A stretch of DNA of 64,000 nucleotides. It comes from Chionis minor (lineage: Eukaryota; Chordata; Aves; Charadriiformes; Chionididae). The stretch spans positions 26,074-90,073 of the forward strand of contig VZSF01000883.1 in NCBI GenBank assembly GCA_013398295.1, written 5' to 3'. The notes under the pieces were generated by a model. The model was not told where the DNA came from and searched no databases. It saw only the letters and a program-made list of their open reading frames with translations. This document shows positions 35,611 through 45,458 of the stretch, piece by piece (position 1 is the stretch's first letter; each line of letters begins with the position of its first letter). Both the position numbers and the translations under genes were made by a program.

Positions 35611-35823
35611 GTAAGTAAATTACAGTATATATCTTGCTTTGTAAAGGCCCTGACACACACGCACCCCTCTGCCCACACACACATTTATTTGTATAGATTA
35701 AATCCAAGTGATTCCAGGCGCTCTGAGAGGTTTTGCGCTGGGCATGCCACTCTGAGGAGAGATATGTCTCTGCTGTTATTTCACCTGTTGATTTCTTTCT
35801 GTACAGAACACACCAATGCTGAG

Positions 35824-35829
35824 AATAAA
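35824..35829 (+). terminator. IGFBP2: Candidate middle poly(A) signal, IGFBP2
   Basis: AATAAA, with an upstream TGTA (TCTGTACAG) of the CFIm-type context and T-rich sequence downstream. It would yield a 3' UTR of about 1.3 kb. Confidence 0.55.
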
Positions 35830-36771
35830 TAACTTCCCCTTTGCCTAAGCAAGGAGATTTTATTATTTTCTTCCCTTTTTGTTTTCCTTCTTTTTAATAT
35901 GGACACCATTTGCAGAGCAATTGCAAAAATCCTTTCCTTACAGTAAAAGTTTTAGGCTTTCTTTAAATGAAACTAAGGGTCGGGGGAGACAGAATAAAGC
36001 ATCTCCCAGTTTCTGGCAAATGCTTCTGAGTAGCAAACAGCCTCCAGATCCCAGGTCCTCTGCGGGGTTAGGCTGAATAGGGTGGAGGAAGGGGGTTCCC
36101 TGGTGAGTGTGAATGCTGGCTGGGGGCACCCTATGCCTGCATGGTGGGGGCCAGGCAGCAAAGCTACCTGGCTGTGGCTGGGACCTGCAGGGATGGGACC
36201 AGCCCCTGGTGACCCCAGAAACAACAGATGGGGATGGAGAAACATCACATTGGGGTCCCCACTGCTGATACCCCCTCACCTGGGGACTTTGATCTGGAGA
36301 AGGAAAAGCAAAAAGCCTGACGGGCTCTGGAGGAAGGGGAGCGCTGGAATTTGTTGCTTTTTCCCCCCTTCTTGGCCCCACATTTCAGATCCCAAGTGCG
36401 AAGGGCACTGGTGATCTCTGCAAATTAAGCCCCTCACGACTTTGCAGGGGTTTGGATGTAGCAGTGGAGGAGACGGGGAAAGGACCCCCTTTGGAAAGTC
36501 AGGGGTGAGGGTGTGTGCACGTGGATGTGTATGAGAGGGAGCGAGAGGGCACGAGAGAGAAAGAAAACACCTGCATGCAAAGCCAAGTAACTGTACAAAT
36601 GATGCTACCTGTTTTCTGTTAACATCCAAGGGTGTTCTGCTTTTTCATGTAAACCTTGCACATGCTGGCTCTCATCTGCAGTTTGTACTTTTTGGTTTGT
36701 TTAGGAATCAGGAAGTTTTCTTTTGTGTTTTTCTTTTTCTCTTTTGGAAAAGCTGAGCTGCATAAAGTTGG

Positions 36772-36777
36772 AATAAA
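36772..36777 (+). terminator. IGFBP2: Candidate distal poly(A) signal, IGFBP2
   Basis: AATAAA after a T-rich, TGT-rich stretch (36600-36760) that reads like the end of a vertebrate 3' UTR. If used, the 3' UTR is about 2.3 kb and this is the right-hand limit of IGFBP2. Confidence 0.45.
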
Positions 36778-38763
36778 TTAAATGGGATGCCAGAAAACTG
36801 TCATCTTCCCCCTCCCCACTCCCTTCTGTTCATAGGACACATTTCCTGATGCATCACACGCAAATTTGGGCCTCTTCAGCTTTTGTCCTGGGAGTGTTGT
36901 AAACACTGGGCCCGACGAGCGGCAATGGGAGTTGGGCCTTTCCTCATTACTGGTCCCAGTTCTATGAGCAGGGAGGAACTGGTGTCACTGGTCCGCTGGC
37001 CTGCTGTGTTCCTGCTCCGCATGTAGTACCTTGTGAGTCTGTAAAAATGCAACTGTGCCCTTGAGTCAGCGTCTGGCCAGCATGTGTGTGGAGACCATCT
37101 CCCTGTCTGACAGCAGCTACATTTGGTGGAAAATGGTGGTTGTGTCCTGCTTTGCTGGGCAGAGAGGATGGCAGCGTGAACACCCTGTCTGGCATGATGC
37201 TCATGAAGCTCCCTGAACTGCTGAGAGGCTGCCTGAGAGCAGTGGTTTCCTGCTGCTTGAGCAAGGGAGCAGCTTTGCAAGGGAAGGTCCCTCCTACCCA
37301 GCGCAGGGACCTCAAGGACCTTGGCAGATACTTGGGCAAACGCTACAAGGAGAAGGGAGCTCTGCTTTTTCCAGCTTCCCAACCTTGGTATTTCAGGGAC
37401 TTCTTGAATTGACAGTGGTGTCTAACTGTGCTGTTTATTAGCCGGCAGATGGACCTGTTCTCCATGAATCATCCAGGCTCCTTTAAGCATCTCGCTGTGG
37501 TTTTGGCCTCCTCTGCACCCCACACAAAGAGTTCCTCAGCTGAATGGGATACTGCAGGGTAAAACCTTCCATGGATTTCCATGGAGGACACTCCAAGGGC
37601 TTTCCCCTTTGCTTTCTCAAGGAGAAGAAAGTTTGAGCCAGCCGAAAAGCCAGACTTAGTGTTTCCATGCAAAGCCTTTGTCCAGAACAGGCTGTTGGGA
37701 AGGTGCAGAGATACCTGGGCTGCAGCCCAGGGGATCAGGAGTTGGTTGAGCTGTTCCATCCATGGGGTCATGGAGCCAGGTCACTTGAAGGTCCTGCACC
37801 TTCTCCCAGAGTGAGAGGTACTGCCTAAGGGAGCATGATGTCACAGCTCACTGCTTAGGGCACCATGGGGATGCAAAGAACAATAATAATAAAAAAAAAC
37901 CGCAACCCAACCCCAACCCACACTGCATTCAATGAAAATTGTAGCCTTGAGGGAGACGCCCCATGTGGCCCCTGACTTCCAGCATCCAGGTGACTGCAGT
38001 TCCCCTTTGGCCTCCCCAAAGGAAGGCAAAACCACCAGGCTGCTTAGCCATCTGTTTTTTCCTACCCCATGCCAGGATACTGAGTGGGATCGACATGTGC
38101 CAAGCGGCTGGGCGGTGGCAGGGAACCCCAGGAAAATGTATAGCAACAGGAGGCAGCGAGTGCATGGGGCTGCAGGAGAGGAGGGTAGGACAGGCAGGAT
38201 TGGGAGGGAGGATGTCAGCTGGAGAACATAGGAAAAGGAGCAAAATTAACATTTAATAGCATCCTGTTTTGTGCCCATGGGGGGAGCTGAAGGTGGCTCA
38301 GGAGATGCCATGAGGATGCTAGAAACCAGGTGCTGCCCAAGTAGGGCTGGGGGTGGCAGAGGTGCCTGAGCTCAGAGCCCAGCCATGCCTGAGACCGTGT
38401 TGGAAATGGCCTTTGCACATGAGTCAAGAGCCTGAGGGGGACAGGAGCCCTCAGCCCAGCAAAAGGGGCTTGTAGCCGGCTAAGCTCCTTGCGGAGGAGC
38501 AGACACAGAGCAGTAAGGCAAGGGGAGCAAAGAGCTTCTGGTTAGCTTTCCCCAGGGTTGCAACACAGCCTTGAAGGCTGCCCGCGTGTGTGATGGGTGT
38601 CACTGCTTGGATCCTGGCTCTGGGGTTCCTTCTGGGCCGCCTTTGTGCCTCCTGTGCTCTGGGTAATCAGGTGTGCAGTTGGTCTTTGGGACCTGGCCAG
38701 CAGCAGGCAGGGTTCTAGCCGAAACGCCGGCAGCTCGAGTGTATGCACACAAAACTGTCTATG

Positions 38764-38912
38764 CTGGTAAACTACAGTTTTAGTATCGCATAAAAATTAT
38801 ACTCTAGTATAATATAAATAATAATATTTAATATAAATAGTATGATTAGTATAAGACTGTCTGTATCTATGTACAGCTATAGCTATCTATACACATGCAT
38901 ATAACTATAGCT
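38764..38912. repeat. AT-rich low-complexity block with inverted repeat
   Basis: Dominated by TATAATATAAATA-type sequence. It ends with AGCTATAG (38875-38882) facing CTATAGCT (38905-38912), 8-bp arms around a 22-nt spacer. It lies between the convergent genes. Confidence 0.6.
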
Positions 38913-38953
38913 TGCGAGTAGGAGTATGACCTACTAGCCCACTAGCTGGAGGT

Positions 38954-38977
38954 AAAAAAAAAAAAAAAAAAAAAAAA
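38954..38977 (+). repeat. poly(A) tract (24 A)
   Basis: An uninterrupted A run in the intergenic interval; no attached retroelement recognised. Confidence 0.85.
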
Positions 38978-40082
38978 GGGCTACCTTTTTGGGGGGAAAG
39001 CCCATTTTCAGTGCCTGTATGGCTGAAAGCAGCAGCAGCGCAGGCAGTGCAGGCAGGCTCGGCGCGCCGCCTGCTGCCGGCTGCGGCTCCTGCACGGTGG
39101 GGTGCCCCGGGAGGATCGGGCCCAGCCTTACAGGGTGGCAGCAGCTGCAGACTGTCCCCACCTCACTCCCTCGGGGTGGCAGGTTTGGCCCTATCCGTGC
39201 TATGGGGCGAGAAAGCCATCGGGGAGCAGCTGGCTGTGCCAGCCCTGGGGGGGTGTGAATAGGATGGGGGAGCTGTTTTAGCACACCCCTGGCAACCCAC
39301 TGTCCCCAGCAGGGGCCAAAGAAGCTGTTTTTGCATCCCACCCTGTTCCGGGCACATGCGGTGATGCTGGAAGCTGGGATGGATGGAGGGGATGGGGGGC
39401 ACAGGAGGTGGGAGGTGAGGGGGTGTGCGGGAAGATGAAGGGTGATGGCTGTGTTGGTTGGGGGGGGAGGCCAGATACGGCATCAGGGAGGGCACCGGGC
39501 AGTGGGGGCGGGGGGAAAACGGGGCAGCGGGGAGGGCTACCTTGAGGAGTCTGAGGACCACAGTCCGGCTGGGCTGCCCAGGGATGCACAGTGTGCTCCT
39601 GCACACTGGGACAAGTCTCCCTGCTGCCCAGAGAGGTCTGAGGCTCAAACATCATGTCCGATCCCAAACACTGGGGCTCAGTTTTGGATAGCAGCTGGGG
39701 GCTCAGTGTCACCAGCACCCACGCCTTCTCCCCCATAACCCAGCTGAACACGGTTGCTGTGCCCCACTGCCACATCCATACAAAGAAATAGCTAAAAAAA
39801 AAAAAAAAAAGCCAGCTGTGATTTTAAGGATGGTCTAAACTCCAGCTTGGAATTTTACCACTGCCCTAGCAGATTGCTCCGGTGTCAAAAGCTCTCCTAA
39901 ACCATTGCCATCACGTTACCCCATGCCCTGTACCTCCCCCAGCACCCCTATGGAGCTGGCTGAGCCCCACCAGGGACACAGCACAACTGCCGGGGGATGC
40001 TTGGGGCTGCAGCAGCTCCCTGGTAGGTTGGGGCATGCAGACAGTCCACAAGGCTCAGGCACAAGCTAACTGAATGCATAAC

Positions 40083-40088
40083 TTTATT
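40083..40088 (-). terminator. IGFBP5: IGFBP5 poly(A) signal
   Basis: TTTATT on the + strand, AATAAA on the mRNA strand, in the context TTTAATAAAGTTATGCATTC. A weaker ATTAAA on the same strand lies upstream at 40177-40182. Cleavage is expected about 10-30 nt further left. Confidence 0.75.
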
Positions 40089-40646
40089 AAATAAATGCTT
40101 TGTCATGAGAAAAGACAAAGATCAAAGAGTAACATAAATTATAAGTTGAATAAATAGTATACAGCAATCTTCACTTTTTAATAAAATGTGAGATTTTTTT
40201 TTTTAAGTACAAAATGCTAAACAGAGCATTAAGCTCTTCTTCCATTGTCAGTTTTTCACAAACTGCTTTTTTTTTTCCCACCAGTAAGATTATGAGTATT
40301 TCTTGTTTACTGGAAAAAAAAAAAACAAAACGACAAAAACAAAACAAAATGAAACAACAGAGCTACCGTATGTATGTAAAGCTATAAAAAGCTACCGTAA
40401 AATGTGTAGTGAGTATTGCTTAAAGATAAAAACCAGGCAGGAAACTCGGAATCTGGTGTGTTTTAACAACTGTGTTAAAACGGTGGGTAACGTGCGCGGT
40501 GACGTCTGTCCCGGTGGCAGTGGTGGGGGGCTGGCAGGGGTGGGGGGGGGCGAGCACAGTAGGCAGGGCTCCTAGCCAGCGCCAGGACAGCGGTCTGGAA
40601 GCGAGGTGAACTATCAGTCGTTAAATATACAATGCTCCGTTTGGGA

Positions 40647-40735
40647 AAAAAAAAATCATCAACAACAAAAAAAAACCCTCAACAAAAAAAACCCCAAAAA
40701 ACAAAAAAACCCCCCAACAACGAAAAAGAGAGTTT
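40647..40735 (-). repeat. A/C-rich imperfect repeat (G/U-rich in IGFBP5 mRNA)
   Basis: On the + strand, runs of A alternate with short C runs and CAAC units. In IGFBP5 mRNA this reads as alternating G and U runs. It is low-complexity sequence inside the 3' UTR. Confidence 0.7.
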
Positions 40736-43700
40736 TCATGGGGAAGGGGGAGAAAAAAGAGAAGGGGTGGGGGGAGAGAGCAGAGAAATAGTGCAAAATG
40801 CTCTTGTACTAGTGGTTTTCAAAGTCCACTGCAGTACAGACAAGGGGTAGCCCAGCCACCGAGCGCCGCTCCCCATGGAGATGTGGTGGAAGGGATGTCC
40901 TGACCCCTGCGCCATCCTTGGGCTCTCCTTCCCAGCTCGCATCCTGGGGTACTGGCATGGGCTTGGCGCAAACACCGTGGCTGGAGACCCCGGAGCCTCA
41001 CGCCTCCCCGCCAACGCACATTGCCAGCACTTCCCCATATGCCTCGACTCCCCCCACCCCGCCAGCTGCTCAACCAGCCCTCCCCAGCTCCCCAATCCAC
41101 CCCTTTTGGTTTTCTCACCTCAAATGCAAAGGAGTGCTGCTGGGTGCTGAGCATGGGAGCACCTCGTCACTGCCACCCCGGGGGGGTGGCCAACCCCTCC
41201 TGAAGCTGCTCTTTCCCCCCTGCTTCCCTCTGCCCAACCCCGGTCCTAAATATTAGTGCAGCCTGCAAACAGCCTCGTCCTGCCGGGGATCCTCGAGGAA
41301 GTGGGCGGCTGGGGGGTCGCTCGGTGCCCTGTCCCAGGAGCCGAGGAGGTTTAGGGGGTGGTGTGGGCAGCACAGCCCCCTCCATGCCTCCTCCTCCTCC
41401 TTCCCCCAGGTTGGTGGGGACAGCACAGGTGGTGCCATCCCAGCGCTGGATGTGCAGGGGGTATGGAGGCTGTGCAGGATGGATTCTGGTGCTCTGGGCT
41501 CCCAGGGCCATAGCTGAGACTCCCAGTGTCACCGTGGTGGACAAGTCATGAGACCACCACTCGGCCCCATGAGCTGACCATCGCCCTGCAAAAGCATCAG
41601 CCCTGAAAGACAAGGTCCGTGGGGAGCTGCTGTCCCTCTGTCCACTCCCATCCCACCCCGGCAGTGTGTTTCCTTTCTCTGCAGCCAAAGGCTTTCAAGT
41701 TTTGGGAAATCAAACAACAAAACAAACAAATGAACAAAGAAGCAAGAAAGAGGGAGAGAGAAGGACGGAAGGGACCTAGAGAAGGTGGTACTGGCCTATA
41801 ACAGTCAGGAGGTCTTGCATGGAGATGGGTGAGCGGAGGAGACGGTAGACAGTGGCAACAATGGCAACCTGTGGCCCTTGGGGTTGGCACTAGCTCCTCC
41901 TCCACTTGCCCTCTTCACCCCATTCTTCACCCCACCTTCACCGTACCATTAGCCACCCCCCCTCTCCTCCCCTGCCCCGGTCAAACCAACCCTGCTCCAT
42001 CATCATCCTGTAGAGCCCAGAGGGGTCTCTCCCTCAGCCCCAGTACCCGCCATGCTCCCCTCCAGCATCACAGGGGTCACCTCGCTCTTGTGGGTACAAA
42101 TCTGCTTTTAGTGGCACCCCCTTCTTTTCGGCAAGGGAAGACACTTCACCCGCAGCTTCAAACATGCCCCACCAGGTCTCTGTGGAAGTCCATCAGCAAA
42201 ACTCGCCCCCACTGTAAATCCAGGGGAAATAATCACGGGCATCCAGTCCTGCCCTCAACTGGGGTAAGTGTCCTTGTAGGGGGGGGCCCGTGGGGTGCTC
42301 GGGGACTGATGCTGTGCCATGGGAGGCTATGAGAGTGACCAGTCCGTGATGGAGAGGAACCTCTGTTGGAGCCCCTTGATGCCAAAGCCCCCTTGTCCCA
42401 TCCCTGCTGGCAGGGTCCCGGTGGTGCTGCAGACCCCCTTTCCTCCCTGCTCAGCTCCAGCACGCTCAAAGGGGATTCAGGGGTGCAGAAACCTTCCCCA
42501 AGATCAGCCGTATCCTTTGGGCAGTGCTGGCTGCCAGCTCCAGCCACAGTGGTGGATGTGGTCCCCAGTGGGTGTGTGTTTGCCCACTGGGATCACAGCG
42601 CCCAGACCCCATGGCTTGCTTTCCTTTCCTTCCTTCCCTTTGCTGCAGGATTTCCTCCCAGCACCAACACCCCAGAGACCCTTGTCATGGGGAAACGAGA
42701 GGCAAGAGTTCCAAAACTGAATTTAAAAAATAATAACAAACAAAAAAGTCAGGAAGGCAGCTGAGGGCTGTCCCAGCACGCCTGAGGCAGTGGGTCTCAG
42801 TGGCGTGGTGGCTGCTGTCACTCAACAAGGAGCTGGATCCCAGGTTAAACACGAGGGCCTGTCGCAGGATCTTACTGCAGGGTGGCAGGAATCAGCCGTG
42901 GCAACATAAGCAGTATCCTCAACACGAAAGGATGGAGACCGACGGGAAAGGCTACGAACCAGCCTTAACAAAAATCCATGACAAAACAAAGTGTAGGTTT
43001 GGTTTTTTTTTCCCCTGGAGCAAACCACTTTTTTGGCTGTGAAAAAAATAAAATAAAATAAAAATCTCCATAGTTGGTCTTCCTCATGGTGGCAAAGGGT
43101 GGTGAAGAATTTTGGCCCCGATCCCCCTGTCCCCATGTAGGGATGCTTCAGTTTGGACAGCAATGGAGTATCTGCGGTGTCAGCTCGGATGCAGCCCTCG
43201 GCGTTGGCAGGGCCCTAATCCTGCAGGCACTGATGCTCCTCCGTAACTCTGCTCCCGTGCTTAGTCCCGCAGGTTATTCTTTTCTGGGAGGGGGCAGCAT
43301 CTCTCCCCCTGCTTACAGTTAAGCCCTCCAGATTGCAGGTTTCGAGGCGAAGTTTTACAAGGAGGAAAAGCCACGTCCGTGCATACACACGCTTGCACAC
43401 ACACACATGCACAAACGCTTCCACACCTGGAAGGACAACGGTCAGAGTTCCGCTTGTCGAAAAAGATTTCTGACGTCCCGTTTGAGACGAACTGGATGGA
43501 GAAGGATATCTTTCCTTTCTGGATGATTTCTTTTTGAAGTCCATGAATATTTTTGAGGGGGTATTCGTGCTGTTGCAGGAGCGGTATTTCCCTCCCCGTC
43601 TCATCTCCAGACACAAAGCCAGCAGTCCCACTCCTCCTCCAGATGTGTCGAAATCTGCCTGGATCTGGGGCGGTCATTTGCGACGGAAGTCAAATCAAGT

Positions 43701-44045
43701 CAACTCAAGTGAGTCCCAGCGATGTGGGCAGGAGACTCTGGAGGACCGCAGCGAGGAGAGGGAACGCTGGTGGCCGCAAGGTTTTCTCTCGAGACCCTTT
43801 AGAAAAGGAGTGGCTAACCCCTCCCTCCCCGCCCAAAAAAAATTAATCTGCCTGAAACCCGTACTGGAAAATCACCAACTCGGAGAGCTTCCTACACCAG
43901 GGTGGCCTCTGCTTAAGGCAGGGGGGTGCAGGTGGCACTAGGGAGAGGCACGGGGTGGCAGAGCGGCCGCTCTGGCTCTGTCCTTTCCTTGCTGAGTCCT
44001 TCTCAAGAGGCTGCTGTAGATTCTGAGTCCTCAGTTTCTTCAGGA

Positions 44046-44359
44046 TTTGTTTTTCTTTTCTTTTCTTTTCTTTTCTTTTCTTTTCTTTTCTTTTCTTTTC
44101 TTTTCTTTTCTTTTCTTTTCTTTTCTTTTCTTTTCTTTTCTTTTCTTTTCTTTTCTTTTCTTTTCTTTTCTTTTCTTTTCTTTTCTTTTCTTTTCTTTTC
44201 TTTTCTTTTCTTTTCTTTTCTTTTCTCTTTTCTCTCTTTTCCTTTCTTTTCCTTTCTTTACTTCTCTTCTTTCCCTTTCTCTTTTTTCCCTTTTCCTTCC
44301 TTTCTCTTTTTTTTTTTTCCTTCCTTTCTCTTTTTTTTTTTCCTTTTTTTTTTTTTTCT
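44046..44359 (-). repeat. (GAAAA)n microsatellite and flanking polypurine tract in IGFBP5 3' UTR
   Basis: 44051-44225 is 35 perfect tandem copies of TTTTC on the + strand, GAAAA on the IGFBP5 mRNA strand. It is flanked to 44359 by an impure pyrimidine run, so about 310 bp are strand-asymmetric. The impure part begins about 108 nt downstream of the stop codon and the perfect array about 240 nt downstream. Phe/Leu/Ser-rich and Lys/Glu/Arg-rich open frames across it are artefacts of the repeat. Confidence 0.97.
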
Positions 44360-44466
44360 TACATGAGATGAAAGGAATCGGAGTCCCGGGGCGCGTGGAG
44401 GTGCAGAGGGGAGGGTGGAAGGGAGCCTGGGTAGGTAGTGATGGGGTGGAGGGAGGGGATGCAACT

Positions 44467-44598
44467 TCACTCCACATTGCTGCTGTCGAATGCGTGGCAC
44501 TGCAGGTCTCCGCTCAGGTAGTCAGTCCCCGGCAGCTTCATGCCATATTTGTCCACACACCAACACAACCCACGCTTCCGGCCTCGGGAAGGCTTGCA
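44467..44598 (-). CDS. IGFBP5: IGFBP5 exon 4 (end of thyroglobulin domain, stop codon)
   Basis: The terminal coding exon on the - strand, 43 codons plus TGA at 44467-44469. After a CTCCCCAG acceptor it reads CKPSRGRKRGLCWCVDKYGM and ends in DLQCHAFDSSNVE, the characteristic IGFBP5 C-terminus. CWCV marks the thyroglobulin type-1 domain. The basic SRGRKR stretch, joined to KGFYKRKQ on exon 3, forms the heparin-, matrix- and importin-binding segment of IGFBP5. Differences from mammals as I recall are limited to the PGTDYLSGDLQ part. IGFBP5 is a secreted IGF carrier, prominent in bone and muscle, with additional matrix-bound and nuclear forms. Confidence 0.97.
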   Translation of the reverse strand, partial: CKPSRGRKRGLCWCVDKYGMKLPGTDYLSGDLQCHAFDSSNVE

Positions 44599-44966
44599 CT
44601 GGGGAGACACCCAAGGGCAGAGATCAGGAGATGGCCACCAGCAGCCGCATGCCTGCCTTGCACTGGGTATCAGGGTCAGCCCCGTGCTTTGCCCCTTTCA
44701 CCCCAGCGATGCAATCCCCTGGGTAGGACCGAGCTCCTGCTCTCTGCTTCCAGCACATCTCCACCCCCACTGCTACCCCAGCCCAGGGCTCTCTGACTCT
44801 TCCTCCTCCCACGCCAGCTCCTTCAGGCCTGATGGTACTCAGAGCCATCAGCAAGGCCACCCACCACGTGCATGGAGATGCCCACAGCAACCTTCCCACC
44901 AGTCCAGCAGAGGAAAATCCTCTATCCTTTCCACCCAGGGCATACCTCCATGGGGCTCTTTCTTAC
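44599..44966 (-). other. IGFBP5: IGFBP5 intron 3
   Basis: A 368-nt phase-0 GT-AG intron with a strong donor CAG|GTAAGA and acceptor CTCCCCAG. It sits at the same KQ|CK junction as IGFBP2 intron 3. Nothing else is recognised in it. Confidence 0.93.
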
Positions 44967-45086
44967 CTGCTTCCTCTTGTAGAAGCCCTTTCGGTCGCAG
45001 TTGGGGAGGTGGACAGCACGGGGGACCATCCGCTGGCTGCTCTTGAGCTCCTGCAGGGATGCCTCCATGTGCCTGCGGCAGGGACC
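44967..45086 (-). CDS. IGFBP5: IGFBP5 exon 3 (start of thyroglobulin type-1 domain)
   Basis: A 120-nt, 40-codon exon on the - strand. It starts GPCRRHMEASLQELKSSQRM and continues VPRAVHLPNCDRKGFYKRKQ, nearly identical to mammalian IGFBP5 as I recall it. It holds the first two cysteines of the C-terminal domain and the first half of the basic heparin-binding and nuclear-import segment (RKGFYKRKQ). The acceptor is TTTTACAG and the donor GTAAGA. Both boundaries are phase 0, so it could be skipped without a frameshift, though that would break the disulphide-bonded domain. Confidence 0.97.
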
Positions 45087-45231
45087 CTGTAAAAGGGGAG
45101 AAGATGGTGCATGAGATGGGGAGCACCTCTTAGCAAGCCTCCATCTGCAAATGGCCCCAGGTCCCCTGTCCCCTACCACCACGACTTTTTCCCCAGGGGA
45201 GCCCCGTAAAAGGGCAGGCAAAGGCACCCAC
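45087..45231 (-). other. IGFBP5: IGFBP5 intron 2 (short)
   Basis: Only 145 nt, near the practical lower range for vertebrate introns. The donor is weak, CTG|GTGGGT; the acceptor CCCTTTTACAG is good. Confidence 0.9.
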
Positions 45232-45458
45232 CAGCTCAAACTCTTGCCGGAGCTCAGGGATGACAACGCGGGGGTGTGCCGTGTTCTCGGCCATGCCTAC
45301 GAACTTGGCCAGGGTCAGTTTCTTCCGGCGGTCCTTCTTCAGGGCCTCAGCCTTCAGCTCGGAGAGGCGCCCATGCTTGGGCCGGTAGGCCTTGGGCGGG
45401 TAGGTCTCCTCTGTCATCTCCGATGTGGTCGGCTCCTCATGCTCTCGGGACTCCCGTT
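45232..45458 (-). CDS. IGFBP5: IGFBP5 exon 2 (linker region)
   Basis: A 227-nt exon encoding the linker of IGFBP5. It follows a CCCTTCCAG acceptor and begins with two bases (AA) finishing a split codon from exon 1. It then reads RESREHEEPTTSEMTEETYP and later KKDRRKKLTLAKFVGMAENT. The KKDRRKK stretch is the secondary basic site of the linker. The family's PAPP-A cleavage point lies at the S/K pair of LTQSKFV in mammals; here that serine is alanine (LTLAKFV). The exon end, VVIPELRQEFEL, is one residue shorter than the mammalian form as I recall. Exon 1, with the signal peptide and IGF-binding N-domain, is not in the window. Confidence 0.96.

Larger units (their letters stand above)
34513..36795 (+). 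other. IGFBP2: IGFBP2 3' UTR and downstream candidate ends
   Basis: Sequence after the TAG stop. It opens with a GC-rich part including a run of G tracts (34657-34707), then turns AT-rich. Three AATAAA hexamers (35174, 35824, 36772) give possible 3' UTR lengths of about 0.7, 1.3 and 2.3 kb. Which is used cannot be told from DNA alone. The middle one would give a roughly 2.3-kb mRNA with a normal-size coding region. Pyrimidine-rich and T-homopolymer stretches lie at 35429-35476 and 35588-35610. Confidence 0.7.
36796..40064. other. Intergenic interval between IGFBP2 and IGFBP5
   Basis: About 3.3 kb between the convergent 3' ends. It contains a poly(A) run (38954-38977), an AT-rich block (38764-38912), a CpG-rich patch around 39050-39130, and a second A17 tract (39794-39810). 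No coding sequence, tRNA or recognisable transposon was seen. Confidence 0.7.
40065..44466 (-). other. IGFBP5: IGFBP5 3' UTR
   Basis: On the - strand, sequence from just after the TGA stop to the poly(A) signal at 40083-40088, about 4.4 kb. A long 3' UTR is typical of vertebrate IGFBP5. The last 400 nt (40081-40460) are AT-rich with long T runs on the mRNA strand and look like a constrained 3' end. Two unusual tracts lie inside: a GAAAA repeat near the stop codon and a G/U-rich stretch at 40647-40735. The absence of introns in this span is inferred from family structure, not proven. Confidence 0.8.

Noticed and set aside
44047..44796. 249-residue + strand open frame rich in Phe, Leu and Ser
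   Set aside because: It is the translation of the TTTTC repeat and its flank, antisense to the IGFBP5 3' UTR and exon 4.
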